A DNA stretch of 50,911 nucleotides from Selenomonadaceae bacterium (lineage in GTDB: Bacteria; Bacillota; Negativicutes; Selenomonadales; Selenomonadaceae). Every line of letters begins with the position of its first letter. Positions within the stretch are counted from its first letter, which is position 1. Below, piece after piece: positions 23,632 to 32,842 of the stretch. The DNA lies in contig JAILRS010000038.1 in NCBI GenBank assembly GCA_024698045.1, positions 1 through 50,911 of the forward strand, read 5' to 3'. Both the position numbers and the translations under genes were made by a program. The notes beneath the pieces were generated by a model, which saw only the letters and a program-made list of their open reading frames with translations, searched no databases and had not been told where the DNA came from.

Positions 23632-26073
23632 ATGGAAGAATTGGATTTCGGTCACGGTAAGATAGTCCCCGTAAATCTCGAACACGAGATGAAATTTTCT
23701 TACATAGATTATGCTATGTCTGTCATTGTCGCGCGTGCTCTGCCCGATGTACGCGACGGATTGAAACCTGTACACCGCAGGATTCTTTACGCTATGCAAG
23801 AAGCAGGCATGACCAGCGGTAAGCCCTATAAAAAATCTGCGCGTATCGTCGGTGAAGTTTTAGGTAAATATCATCCTCACGGCGATACTTCGGTCTATGA
23901 TGCAATTGTTCGTATGGCTCAAGATTTTTCTATGCGCTACGCATTGGCGGACGGACATGGCAACTTTGGTTCGGTGGACGGAGATCCTGCCGCGGCTATG
24001 CGTTATACCGAAGTGCGTATGGCTAAAATTTCCGAATTAATGTTGCAGGATATAGACAAGGAAACAGTCGATTTCGTACCTAACTATGACGAATCATTGA
24101 AGGAACCGAGTGTATTACCGTCAAAATTTCCGCAGTTACTGGTAAACGGCACATCGGGTATCGCGGTAGCTATGGCAACAAATATTCCGCCGCATAATCT
24201 CGGTGAAGTAATTGACGCAACACTTTTGCTGATAGACGACCCCGAGGCAACCACAAGCGATTTGATGAAAATCGTACATGGCCCCGACTTCCCGACTGCC
24301 GGCTTGATTATCGGTAGGGAAGGAATACGCGATGCCTATCGCACGGGGCGCGGCATAATCAAAATGCGTGCACGTACCACTATCGAGTCATTGCCAAACG
24401 GTAAATCAAGAATAATCGTAACGGAATTGCCTTACCAGGTAAACAAGGCACGTCTGATAGAAAAAATTGCCGACCTTGTACGCGATAAGACAATCGAGGG
24501 CATAACGGATTTGCGCGACGAAAGCGATCGCGACGGTATGAGAATCGTAATTGATTTGCGCCGCGATATTACTCCGCAAATTATTTTGAATCAACTGTTC
24601 AAACATACGCAGTTGCAAGATAGTTTCGGTGTCATTATGCTTGCATTGGTGGACGGCAGTCCGCAAGTCTTGACGCTTAAGGAAATTTTGCAGTTATACA
24701 TCAAACATCAAGAGGAAGTAATAACACGGCGCACACGTTTTGATTTGGCGAAGGCGAAGGCACGCGCACATATCTTGGAAGGTTTGACGATTGCAGTTAA
24801 AAATCTCGACGACGTCATCAAAATCGTTCGCGGAAGCAATTCAACCGCAGATGCAAAGAATGAATTAATGCGCACGTTCAATTTCAGCGATGCACAGACG
24901 CAGGCGATTTTAGATTTGCGTTTACAGAAATTGACGGCACTCGAGCGCGATAAACTCGATGCGGAATATAAAACCATTCAAGCGGCGATTAAAAACTTTG
25001 AGGAGATTTTGGCGGACGAACAGAAAGTCCGCGATATCATCAAGGGCGAATTAACCGAAGTCAAAGCCAAATTCAATGACGAACGCCGTACGGAAATTGT
25101 TTGCGATGAGACTGCCGAATTTGAGGCGGAAGATTTAATCGAAGATGATGATATCGTCGTCACGCTCACACACGGCGGTTATGTCAAACGTATAGATTTG
25201 GATGCTTACAAGAAACAAAAACGCGGCGGCGTCGGCGTAACCGGTATGGGTACGAAGGAAGAAGATTTTGTAGAACAGATTTTAATCACGACGACACATC
25301 ACACGATTTTATTCTTCACCAATAAGGGCAAAGTCTTCCATCTGAAGGCGTATCACATAATCGAATCGGGACGTACCGCCAAAGGGATTCACATCAGCAA
25401 TTTGTTACAATTGGAGCAGGGCGAGACGATAACCGCAATGATTAAAGTTCGCGAATTCGATCCGACCAGATATCTTTTCATGGCGACGCGTAAGGGCATT
25501 GTCAAGAAAACCCAGTTATCGGAATTCAGTTCGATGATGAGACGCGGACTTGTCGCAATAAAATTGGATAAGGATGACGAATTAATCGGCGTGAAATTTA
25601 CCGAAGGCGAACGCTATATTATCTTAGGTACGGCGCACGGCATGACGATTACATTTGCCGAAGAAGAAGTGCGCTCCATGGGTAGAGCAACGCGCGGCGT
25701 GCGCGGTATTCGTCTCAAGAAAGGCGACAGAGTTATCGGCATGGATAAACTGCGCAAAGGTGCCGAAGTGTTAACGGTAAGCGAAGAAGGTATAGGCAAA
25801 CGCACCCCGACAGATGCATATCGTCCGCAAGGGCGCGGCGGTCAGGGTCTTGTTAACATGAAGATTAGCGAAAAGACCGGCGATGTTGTCGGCATTAAAG
25901 TTGTCACGCCGGATCAAGAGTTGATGTTGATAACCACGGAAGGCATTGTCATTCGCACGAGCGTTGATGATATTCGTTCAATCGGGCGCAATACTCAAGG
26001 CGTTATCTTGATGAAAACCAAAGAGGACGATAAAGTTGCCGCACTGGCGACAGTTACTTTGAAGAACGATTAA
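23632..26073 (+). CDS. gyrA: DNA gyrase subunit A
   Basis: This 813-residue type II topoisomerase subunit makes the double-strand break through Tyr125 in [11 protein letters not shown]. The quinolone-resistance region reads [10 protein letters not shown], with Thr86 and Asp90 at the E. coli 83 and 87 positions. Repeated beta-pinwheel blades fill the C-terminal third. The GyrA-box region reads [11 protein letters not shown], a loose match to QRRGGKG. ParC/GrlA is the alternative, but the box and length favour GyrA. The SD gaggtgag precedes the ATG. gyrB is not next to it; pyrE follows after 12 bases. Confidence 0.93.
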   Translation: MEELDFGHGKIVPVNLEHEMKFSYIDYAMSVIVARALPDVRDGLKPVHRRILYAMQEAGMTSGKPYKKSARIVGEVLGKYHPHGDTSVYDAIVRMAQDFSMRYALADGHGNFGSVDGDPAAAMRYTEVRMAKISELMLQDIDKETVDFVPNYDESLKEPSVLPSKFPQLLVNGTSGIAVAMATNIPPHNLGEVIDATLLLIDDPEATTSDLMKIVHGPDFPTAGLIIGREGIRDAYRTGRGIIKMRARTTIESLPNGKSRIIVTELPYQVNKARLIEKIADLVRDKTIEGITDLRDESDRDGMRIVIDLRRDITPQIILNQLFKHTQLQDSFGVIMLALVDGSPQVLTLKEILQLYIKHQEEVITRRTRFDLAKAKARAHILEGLTIAVKNLDDVIKIVRGSNSTADAKNELMRTFNFSDAQTQAILDLRLQKLTALERDKLDAEYKTIQAAIKNFEEILADEQKVRDIIKGELTEVKAKFNDERRTEIVCDETAEFEAEDLIEDDDIVVTLTHGGYVKRIDLDAYKKQKRGGVGVTGMGTKEEDFVEQILITTTHHTILFFTNKGKVFHLKAYHIIESGRTAKGIHISNLLQLEQGETITAMIKVREFDPTRYLFMATRKGIVKKTQLSEFSSMMRRGLVAIKLDKDDELIGVKFTEGERYIILGTAHGMTITFAEEEVRSMGRATRGVRGIRLKKGDRVIGMDKLRKGAEVLTVSEEGIGKRTPTDAYRPQGRGGQGLVNMKISEKTGDVVGIKVVTPDQELMLITTEGIVIRTSVDDIRSIGRNTQGVILMKTKEDDKVAALATVTLKND

Positions 26074-26085
26074 GGGGGAATTACC

Positions 26086-26664
26086 GTGACGGAAAAAGAA
26101 GTATACGATTTACTTTGCGAGACGGGCGCGATTATGAACGGACATTTTAAATTGACATCGGGCTTACACAGTCCGCACTACGTCGAAAAATTTAACGTCC
26201 TTCAACATCCGAAGTACACCGAAAAACTTTGCCAAGCAATGGCGGAACATTTCAAAGACGCAAATATCGAAACGGTAGTGGGGCCTGTGACGGGCGGAAT
26301 AATTTTGGCGCACGAAACAGGTAAAGCTTTGGGCACACGCGCGATTTTTACCGAACGTGTTGACGGCAAAATGACTTTTCGTCGCGGTTTCACGTTACAC
26401 GAAGGTGAACGCGTCTTGATTGTCGAAGATATTGTCACTACGGGCGGCTCCATTCGCGAAGTCATTGACGTCGTGAAACAATTCGGCGGCGTACCCGTAG
26501 CAGTCAGCATGTTGGTAGACAGATCCGGCGGTAAGGCTACTTTTGATGATGTACCGAGTTTTGCACTGCTGCATATGAACGTAGAAACTTACGAGCCGAA
26601 AGATTGTCCGCTGTGCGCCGAAAATGTACCGCTGACAAAACGCGGCTCCACAGGCAAAAAGTAA
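26086..26664 (+). CDS. pyrE: Orotate phosphoribosyltransferase
   Basis: This 192-residue enzyme joins orotate to PRPP to give orotidine 5'-phosphate in pyrimidine synthesis. The PRPP-binding motif VLIVEDIVTTGGS and the substrate loop FTERVDGKMTFRRGF are clear. A short cysteine-bearing tail, CPLCAENVPL, is of the kind seen in the PyrE subfamily of this length. The start is a GTG with the SD aaggggg. The gene lies between gyrA and recN, 12 bases and 1 base away, so it is cotranscribed with them and apart from pyrBC. Confidence 0.95.
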   Translation: MTEKEVYDLLCETGAIMNGHFKLTSGLHSPHYVEKFNVLQHPKYTEKLCQAMAEHFKDANIETVVGPVTGGIILAHETGKALGTRAIFTERVDGKMTFRRGFTLHEGERVLIVEDIVTTGGSIREVIDVVKQFGGVPVAVSMLVDRSGGKATFDDVPSFALLHMNVETYEPKDCPLCAENVPLTKRGSTGKK

Positions 26665-26665
26665 T

Positions 26666-28297
26666 ATGCTCAAAACTCTTACGGTTGAAAATTTCGCGCT
26701 GATTGAAAATATCACGGTGGAGTTCGGCGCAGGCTTGAATATCTTGACGGGCGAAACGGGCGCAGGTAAATCCATTCTGATTGACGCGTTGGGGACAATC
26801 CTCGGCAATCGCGCAGGAGTAAATCAAATACGCAAGGGCGCGGATTATCTTCGTGTATCGGCGACTTTCAATACGGACGGCGAATTGTTGACTATTGAGC
26901 GGAAAATTTCACGCAAGGCAAAAAATTCCGTGACGGTTAACGGTAAAGCGATGACATTATCTGCGTTGAAAAAGTTGGGCGCGAATCTGGTTGACGTACA
27001 CGGGCAGAATACTAACCTTGCACTTTTGCGTACGGAAAATATTTACAAGCTGATTGACGACGAAAAGATATCCGAAGTGCTGGAGAGATATCAACGGTTG
27101 TATCGTGAACAGACGGCGCAGGCGAAAATTTTAGACGAAAAAAATCGTACACGTCTGGAAAGTCTACAGCGATTGGATTTTTTGCGTTGGCAGGAGAAAG
27201 AAATATCGGCGGCGCGATTGAAACCTAATGAAGATGTAAAGCTTGACGCGGAAATAAAGAAACTTTCACATGCGGAAAAAATTGCCGAAAATATCCAAGG
27301 CTCTGCGCATATCCTAAACGACAGCGACGAAGATATTTTGACGGGCGTGGCGCGTGTCTCAAAGAATTTGGCGGAAGTAGCACGCTACGACGATAAATTA
27401 AACTCGGCGCGGAAATTATTGGATGAGGCGGAAATTCTTCTGCGAGAAGTTTATGAGGAAATTCGCGATTACAATGACGGTTTGGAATTTTCACCGGAAC
27501 GCTTGAACAAATTGCAGGAACGAGCGGATGTAATATTCAAACTGAAACAGAAATACGGCGGCACGGTCGAGGAGATATTGAAACGACTGACCGCAATAAA
27601 AAAAGAAATTTCGGCTACCGAGAACTTTGAATCGGATGTTGCGGAATTGCAACGGACAGTAACCGATTTGGAGCGACAGGCAAGAATTTCGGCGCATGAA
27701 CTGTTCTTACTCCGTCAAGCGTCGGCAAAAAGTCTAAGCACATTAATCGAAAGAGAAGTGCGGCGGCTGGGTATGGAGCAAGCACAGTTTGAAATAGAAG
27801 TAACGGAGACGGAAAGGTTAACGGCAAACGGCGCAGATACGGCAGACATTTTATTCTGCGCCAACGTCGGCGAGGAAATGTTATCGTTATCGAAAGTAGT
27901 GTCGGGCGGCGAATTGTCAAGGGTTGCGCTGGCTGTCAAAACAGTCTCGGCGGGTCGCGAAAATTCTGCGCCGACCATGATTTTCGACGAGATAGACACA
28001 GGACTCGGCGGCGTCACTGCGAAAATAGTTGCGGAATGTATTGCCAAAGTCGCACGAAACAGACAAGTCTTATGCGTTACTCATCTGGCGCAAATCGCAA
28101 GCATGGCGGATGTTCATTTGCAAATCAGCAAATCCGAAATTGACGGACGAACAATCACTAAAGTTAATCCGCTCGACGAATCGGAACGCATCAAAGAAAT
28201 TTCGCGTATGGCCTCGGGCGAGGAATCTTTAGTATCACTCAAAAACGCACGACAAATGATTTCTTCGGCAGCTAAAATTAAAAGTTTGGCATCATGA
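26666..28297 (+). CDS. recN: DNA repair protein RecN
   Basis: This 543-residue SMC-like ATPase acts in double-strand break repair. Walker A is GETGAGKSILIDALG near residue 30, followed by VHGQNTNLALL. A long coiled coil fills the middle (about 150-360). The signature VSGGELSRVALAVK and Walker B MIFDEIDTGLGG lie at the C-terminus, with a final THLAQIASMAD. The ATG comes one base after the pyrE stop with no separate strong SD, so it probably depends on coupling. A terminator follows. Confidence 0.95.
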   Translation: MLKTLTVENFALIENITVEFGAGLNILTGETGAGKSILIDALGTILGNRAGVNQIRKGADYLRVSATFNTDGELLTIERKISRKAKNSVTVNGKAMTLSALKKLGANLVDVHGQNTNLALLRTENIYKLIDDEKISEVLERYQRLYREQTAQAKILDEKNRTRLESLQRLDFLRWQEKEISAARLKPNEDVKLDAEIKKLSHAEKIAENIQGSAHILNDSDEDILTGVARVSKNLAEVARYDDKLNSARKLLDEAEILLREVYEEIRDYNDGLEFSPERLNKLQERADVIFKLKQKYGGTVEEILKRLTAIKKEISATENFESDVAELQRTVTDLERQARISAHELFLLRQASAKSLSTLIEREVRRLGMEQAQFEIEVTETERLTANGADTADILFCANVGEEMLSLSKVVSGGELSRVALAVKTVSAGRENSAPTMIFDEIDTGLGGVTAKIVAECIAKVARNRQVLCVTHLAQIASMADVHLQISKSEIDGRTITKVNPLDESERIKEISRMASGEESLVSLKNARQMISSAAKIKSLAS

Positions 28298-28306
28298 AAA
28301 AAAAGT

Positions 28307-28340
28307 CCTCGGCAAAATTAATTGTCGAGGATAATTTTTT
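28307..28340. terminator. Bidirectional terminator between recN and the VOC gene
   Basis: The stem cctcggcaa / ttgtcgagg (9 bp) with loop aattaa is followed by ttttttt on the plus strand; the minus strand has a run of eight T residues on the other side. Confidence 0.8.
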
Positions 28341-28354
28341 TATGTCAGAGAGAT

Positions 28355-28744
28355 TTACCGGTTGGCAATGATTTCAATTGAGTTGCCTTCGTTGTCAAGG
28401 ACAGAACTTTCATAATAGCCGTCGCCCGTGGTGCGTGCGCCGCTGACAATGCTGTAACCGTCTTCCTGTATTCTGCGCGTCAAATCGTCCACATCTTTTC
28501 TGCCGCCCACTTCAATCGCTATATGATGCCAGCCCGTACGCCATGTCCCTTTCGTCAAATCTTCCATTGTCGGGCGTTGCATTATCTCCAAGATTGCTCC
28601 GTCGTCGAATGAAAGGAAATAGGAACTGAAACCCGATTTAAAGTTGTGATACTTTTCGCTTGCCTTCGCTCCGAAATATTTTACGAAGAAATCTTTTTCG
28701 CCTTCCATGTCGTGAACGTAAATCGCTACGTGTTGAATTTTCAT
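28355..28744 (-). CDS. VOC-superfamily (glyoxalase-like) protein
   Basis: This 129-residue single-domain protein has the paired beta-alpha-beta pattern of the vicinal oxygen chelate fold. It starts MKIQHVAIYVHDME (metal-ligand His5) and has GWHHIAIEVGG in the second half and DNEGNSIEIIANR with a metal-binding Glu at the end. Such proteins include lactoylglutathione lyases and dioxygenases; the substrate is unknown. The ATG at 28744 has the SD aggagg; a longer open frame upstream crosses the promoter region and is not used. It is divergent from the AraC gene, which may regulate it. Confidence 0.85.
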   Translation of the reverse strand: MKIQHVAIYVHDMEGEKDFFVKYFGAKASEKYHNFKSGFSSYFLSFDDGAILEIMQRPTMEDLTKGTWRTGWHHIAIEVGGRKDVDDLTRRIQEDGYSIVSGARTTGDGYYESSVLDNEGNSIEIIANR

Positions 28745-28874
28745 ATTAAACAGCCTCCTAAAATGTTGTTGTCGTTTGCACTTGCTTTTGATAAGATAAT
28801 AGCGCAAAAATTTTCCGGGCGTTATCGGTAAAATGCCAAAGTAATAGGATAAAATTGCCGACGAGGTGTATGAC

Positions 28875-29765
28875 GTGTATAAATCGGTGTCGGAAGTTTG
28901 CGCAGATGCCAACGGTCAAGAAATACGCAATCACGGAATATTTGCCTATCCCGTTGCCTGCTATCTTGATGATATGAATGTCGTCAATGTTATTTCTCAT
29001 TGGCACGACGAATTGGAATTGATATCCGTGACGGAAGGCAAAATAATCGTCGGAGCAGGACAGACGCAAAAAATTCTGCGTAGGGGTGACGGTTGCTTTA
29101 TCAATGCCAATGTCATTCACGACGTGCGGCGAGTCGATTCCGAAATCGGTATTCTGCATTCGATTGTCTTTCATCCTCGAATTATCGGCAGTCGCGCAGA
29201 TATTTTTTGGCTGAAATTTTTGCAACCTTTGATTGAAAACAAGCAAAAGCAATTTATATTTTTCGACGGGCAAAACGATTCGGAAACGGTCGCGCTGATA
29301 GAAAAGGCGTGGCAAGCACAAGCGGCAGAAATTTTCGGTTACGAATTTGATGTAAGAAATTTCCTGTCGCAGATAATCCGAGAATTGTCCGAGGGAAGTC
29401 ACGGCAAAGCTTACCTATTAACTCCGGCGGAAATAAGAGACAACGAACGCGTAAAGAAAATGATATTCTTCATAGAAAAACATTTCGCCGAAGATATTTC
29501 GCTGGAACAAATAGCCCAAGCGTCCGCAATCAGCAAGAGCGAGGCGCATCGTTGTTTTAAACGGGTAACGGGTTTGCCTGCCGTTCAATTTCTAATCAAG
29601 TACAGAATCCTTTTGGCGGCGGAACGTTTGCGCTCCACAAAGTTAAACGTATCGGATATCGCCGCAAGTTGCGGATTCTTGGATATGAGTTATTTTTCAA
29701 AGGCGTTCAGAGAAATATTTAATGTGACGCCGACGGATTACAGGGAAAATTTGGAGATGATTTAA
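28875..29765 (+). CDS. AraC-family transcriptional regulator with cupin sensor domain
   Basis: This protein has 296 residues. The GTG at 28875 is preferred to a GTG at 28866 because GAGGTG lies 6 bases before it. The N-terminal cupin has SHWHDELELISVTEGK and HDVRRVDSEIG; the C-terminus has two helix-turn-helix units, ISLEQIAQASAISKSEAHR and LNVSDIAASCGFLDMSYFSK, ending in the usual F...TP..YR. It abuts the next gene directly (TAA followed by ATG), so it is cotranscribed with the metal-binding protein. The inducer is unknown. Confidence 0.9.
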   Translation: MYKSVSEVCADANGQEIRNHGIFAYPVACYLDDMNVVNVISHWHDELELISVTEGKIIVGAGQTQKILRRGDGCFINANVIHDVRRVDSEIGILHSIVFHPRIIGSRADIFWLKFLQPLIENKQKQFIFFDGQNDSETVALIEKAWQAQAAEIFGYEFDVRNFLSQIIRELSEGSHGKAYLLTPAEIRDNERVKKMIFFIEKHFAEDISLEQIAQASAISKSEAHRCFKRVTGLPAVQFLIKYRILLAAERLRSTKLNVSDIAASCGFLDMSYFSKAFREIFNVTPTDYRENLEMI

Positions 29766-30185
29766 ATGGTAGCGACAATTGTTTTGGGAATTTTAATCGC
29801 GGCGGCATTGGGCTATGCACTGCGTACGATGTACAGAAGTTTTTTCAAAGGTGAGGCGGCATGTTGTTCGGAAAGTTGTTCGAGTTGCAGTGCCGGTTGT
29901 AATTCATCAATGCAAAAGGCACTTGACGAAGGTTATCGCGCGCGCGTCGAAAAGATTGAGAAGATGGCAATGCGCGGTACGATTGATGTTGACGGTATGA
30001 CTTGCGAAAAATGTATTTACAAAGTCATAAAGGCATTGGAGAAAATCGACGGAGTAAAAATCGCGGCGGCAAGTCTGGAAAAACAATCTGCGGAAATAGG
30101 TTTAACGCATGAGGTAGACGAAAATCTTTTGCGCGAAACTCTTCGCAAAGCAGGTTATTCCGCAGGATCGGTAACACTAAACTAA
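29766..30185 (+). CDS. Membrane-anchored FeoB-associated Cys-rich protein fused to an HMA metal-binding domain
   Basis: This protein has 139 residues. Residues 1-20 are one membrane helix, followed by a basic stretch and the cysteine cluster CCSESCSSCSAGC (33-45), the layout of FeoB-associated Cys-rich membrane proteins. Residues about 72-138 are a heavy-metal-associated domain with GMTCEKC, as in CopZ and P-type ATPases. The two together in one short protein are unusual. A role in binding or handing over copper or iron at the membrane is inferred. The ATG follows the AraC stop without a gap; feoB and copA are absent nearby. Confidence 0.75.
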   Translation: MVATIVLGILIAAALGYALRTMYRSFFKGEAACCSESCSSCSAGCNSSMQKALDEGYRARVEKIEKMAMRGTIDVDGMTCEKCIYKVIKALEKIDGVKIAAASLEKQSAEIGLTHEVDENLLRETLRKAGYSAGSVTLN

Positions 30186-30207
30186 ATCATAATTCGGAGA
30201 AATGTTA

Positions 30208-30996
30208 ATGACAGACGTACAGAATCAAACGGACAAAAGAGGAATAAAAATACAGCGGACGGGCATAACAAAATTACATTTACCGTTAATAATATCCGAC
30301 GGCGGCAAATCACAACAAGTCACGGCACAAATACAATTTGCGGTCTCGTTGGCGGCAAATCTGCGCGGTACGCATATGAGTAGATTTGCGGAAATATTGA
30401 CGGCACGAATGACACAACCGATAACGCCGATTGAAGTCGAAAAAATTTTGTCGACAGCATTGAAAAGATTGTCGACCGATTTCGCCGAAATTTCTTTGGC
30501 GTTTAAATTCTTCGTGAAAAAAATATCGCCCGTGTCGTCGAAAACATCATTATCGGCGGTCGACTGTGAATTTATCGGCGAATTGTCCCGCGGCTCGCGT
30601 ATGAAATTTACTTTGGGTTTGATCGTGCCGTTTACGTCGCTGTGTCCGTGCAGTAAAGAGATATCGGAGTACGGCGCACACAATCAGCGTTCGGAATGTC
30701 GTGTGAAATTGACATTTGCTGATGCGGATAAATTGGGCGCGGTCTCGATAGAAAAATTTGTTCGGTTGATTGAACAACAAGGTTCGTCGGAAATATATCC
30801 GTTGCTCAAACGCGCAGATGAAAAATATGTCACGGAGGCGGCTTATCAAAATCTGAAATTCGTCGAAGATATTTTACGCGATGTCGTGACGGAATTGCGG
30901 CACGTCGATAATTTGGCGGCGTTTGAAGTCGAATGCGAAAACTTTGAATCAATTCACAATCACAATGCCTTCGCAGGTCACAGAGAAATTTTGTGA
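30208..30996 (+). CDS. folE2: GTP cyclohydrolase IB
   Basis: This 262-residue enzyme forms dihydroneopterin triphosphate from GTP, the first step of folate synthesis, using a metal that need not be zinc. The family signatures are LAANLRGTHMSRF and VPFTSLCPCSKEISEYGAHNQRS, the latter with the active-site cysteine. The ATG at 30208 is preferred to 30202 because the SD cggaga lies 7 bases before it. folD is 1 kb downstream, and the intervening MBL gene is on the other strand. Confidence 0.94.
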   Translation: MTDVQNQTDKRGIKIQRTGITKLHLPLIISDGGKSQQVTAQIQFAVSLAANLRGTHMSRFAEILTARMTQPITPIEVEKILSTALKRLSTDFAEISLAFKFFVKKISPVSSKTSLSAVDCEFIGELSRGSRMKFTLGLIVPFTSLCPCSKEISEYGAHNQRSECRVKLTFADADKLGAVSIEKFVRLIEQQGSSEIYPLLKRADEKYVTEAAYQNLKFVEDILRDVVTELRHVDNLAAFEVECENFESIHNHNAFAGHREIL

Positions 30997-31014
30997 CACA
31001 TAAACAATAAAAAA

Positions 31015-31051
31015 GCCCACTCGAAAACAAATCGGGTGGGTAAATTTTTTT
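31015..31051. terminator. Bidirectional terminator between folE2 and the MBL-fold gene
   Basis: The stem cccactcg / cgggtggg (8 bp, one G-T pair) is followed by taaattttttt on the plus strand; an A-rich run on the left gives T residues on the minus strand. Confidence 0.78.
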
Positions 31052-31068
31052 CGACAATCTGCGCAGGA

Positions 31069-31866
31069 TTAAAGATTTATAATCGAGCCCGTACAAATTT
31101 TTTCGTCAAAGTGGTTTATAAATTCTTCGCCCGAACAATGACACGGCAGAATTTTTTTCACGCCCAAAAGTTTAAATTCGTCAATCGTGCGGATAATTTT
31201 ATCGGTCGCCACTCCGTTTAAATGCATGCCGCCGATTATCGTCACAACAGGTTCGGAAAATCTTTCGGCGATATCAGTCACGATACTCAATATGCCCGAA
31301 TGAGCGCACGCGGTAACCACGGCAAGACCGTCGTCGGTACGCATGACCAAGGCAATTTCATCGCTGAAGTCGTCCGGGACTCTCGTCGCTCCTTTGACAA
31401 ATTTACTCGGAATAATTTCGCAGAAGTAACGCCGTTTGAAATTCCCGATAAGCCAAATATCTTCGTCAATCTCCGTCACATCGCGACAAACAATTTGCTC
31501 GATACCGTGCTCGGATAAAAATTTCTCGTCGAATCCGCAGCCGCGATAAATGTAATCGTCACCGTTGACTCGCGAAAATTTTTCATCCCAAAAGTTGACG
31601 CCCGTAAAGATTTTCTCAATCGGAGCATGCTCCAAAAGTTTCGGGAAACCGCCCGAATGATCGTAATGGGAATGACTGAGCACCGCGATTTTTATTCCGG
31701 ATAAGTCAACGCCTAAAGTTTGTGCGTTCTGCCATGCCGCGCCCGTATGTCCGCAGTCAAAGATAAATTTACTCTGCGCAGTTTCAACAAGGAAACTCAA
31801 ACCGTGTTCTGCAATCAAAGTCGAATTATCGGGGCGCGTATTCTCAATCAGCACCGTCAATTTCAT
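31069..31866 (-). CDS. Metallo-beta-lactamase-fold metal-dependent hydrolase
   Basis: This 265-residue protein has the metal motif HSHYDHSGG, preceded by FIFDCGHTGAA, and later ligands in CAHSGILSIV and GGMHLNG, then LPCHCSGEE. This subgroup is close to proteins annotated as dihydropterin ribofuranosyl-aminobenzene phosphate synthase and to small MBL proteins of anaerobes; the substrate is unknown. The ATG at 31866 has GAGGTG 6 bases upstream, better than a GTG at 31875. It lies between folE2 and folD on the opposite strand, so a pterin link is possible but only suggestive. Confidence 0.82.
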   Translation of the reverse strand: MKLTVLIENTRPDNSTLIAEHGLSFLVETAQSKFIFDCGHTGAAWQNAQTLGVDLSGIKIAVLSHSHYDHSGGFPKLLEHAPIEKIFTGVNFWDEKFSRVNGDDYIYRGCGFDEKFLSEHGIEQIVCRDVTEIDEDIWLIGNFKRRYFCEIIPSKFVKGATRVPDDFSDEIALVMRTDDGLAVVTACAHSGILSIVTDIAERFSEPVVTIIGGMHLNGVATDKIIRTIDEFKLLGVKKILPCHCSGEEFINHFDEKICTGSIINL

Positions 31867-31921
31867 TTCAATCACCTCAATGAAATTTTAATCACTCGTA
31901 GCGATAAAAACAATGCCCGTC

Positions 31922-31950
31922 TTGTCGAATGCGTTCAATTATTGTAGACT
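31922..31950 (+). promoter_or_regulatory. Possible promoter of folD and downstream genes
   Basis: TTGTCG (31922-31927) and TAGACT (31945-31950) are separated by 17 bases, 27 bases before the folD ATG. Each box has two mismatches. Confidence 0.4.
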
Positions 31951-31976
31951 GCAAAAAAGATTTGGAGGTTGATAAC

Positions 31977-32840
31977 ATGTCAGCAAGAATTTTACAAGGC
32001 AAGGAATTTGCAGCAAAGATTAAAGAATCCGCGCGTACGGAGGTTGAAGAGCTCAAGAAAAATTTCGGCGTGACTCCGGGGCTTGCGGTTATAATCGTCG
32101 GCGAAAATCCTGCGTCGCAAGTTTATGTCCGTAACAAACACAAAACCTGCGAGGAATTGGGAATTATTTCGGAAGTGGTTGCCATGCCCGAAACGACGAC
32201 CAAGGATGAATTACTTGCGCGAATCGACGCACTCAACGCAGATAAAAACATTCACGGCATTTTGGTTCAATTACCTCTGCCCGATGCAATCAAAGCGCAT
32301 TCCGAAGAAATTTTAAATCGAATCAATCCCTTGAAAGATGTTGACGGTTTTCATCCCGAAAATGTCGGCAAATTGGTTATCGGCAGTCCTGCACTCGTCC
32401 CCTGTACTCCTGCCGGTTGCATTGAGATGTTAGATCTTGCCGGAATCGAAATCGACGGTAAACGCGCTGTGATAATCGGGCGCAGTAATATTGTCGGCAA
32501 ACCCCTTTTGCATCTGCTCATGGCTCGTCATGCTACCGTTACCGTGTGTCATACTCATACCAAAAATTTGGCGGAAGTCGCGCGCGAAGGTGAAATTTTA
32601 GTCGCGGCATCGGGCAAACCGAATTTGGTTACGGGCGATATGATTCGCCCCGGCGCAACCGTTATCGACGTCGGCATCAATCGAATCGCGCCGAAAAAAT
32701 TGGTGGGCGATGTTGACTTTGAGGCGGCGAAAGAAATTGCGGGAGCGATAACACCCGTGCCCGGCGGCGTAGGTCTGTTGACAGTCGCAATGCTTATGAA
32801 AAATGTTGTTAAGGCGGCGCGGCTTCAACTCGAGGCATAA
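31977..32840 (+). CDS. folD: Bifunctional methylenetetrahydrofolate dehydrogenase / methenyltetrahydrofolate cyclohydrolase
   Basis: This 287-residue cytosolic enzyme interconverts methylene-, methenyl- and formyl-tetrahydrofolate with NADP. Catalytic Tyr50 and Lys54 lie in SQVYVRNKHKTCEELGI. GILVQLPLP, PLKDVDGFHP, the Rossmann loop IIGRSNIVGKP and PVPGGVG near the end are all present. The start is the ATG behind ttggaggttg. It heads a tight run: the phosphoesterase starts 2 bases after its stop. Confidence 0.96.
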   Translation: MSARILQGKEFAAKIKESARTEVEELKKNFGVTPGLAVIIVGENPASQVYVRNKHKTCEELGIISEVVAMPETTTKDELLARIDALNADKNIHGILVQLPLPDAIKAHSEEILNRINPLKDVDGFHPENVGKLVIGSPALVPCTPAGCIEMLDLAGIEIDGKRAVIIGRSNIVGKPLLHLLMARHATVTVCHTHTKNLAEVAREGEILVAASGKPNLVTGDMIRPGATVIDVGINRIAPKKLVGDVDFEAAKEIAGAITPVPGGVGLLTVAMLMKNVVKAARLQLEA

Positions 32841-32842
32841 AA

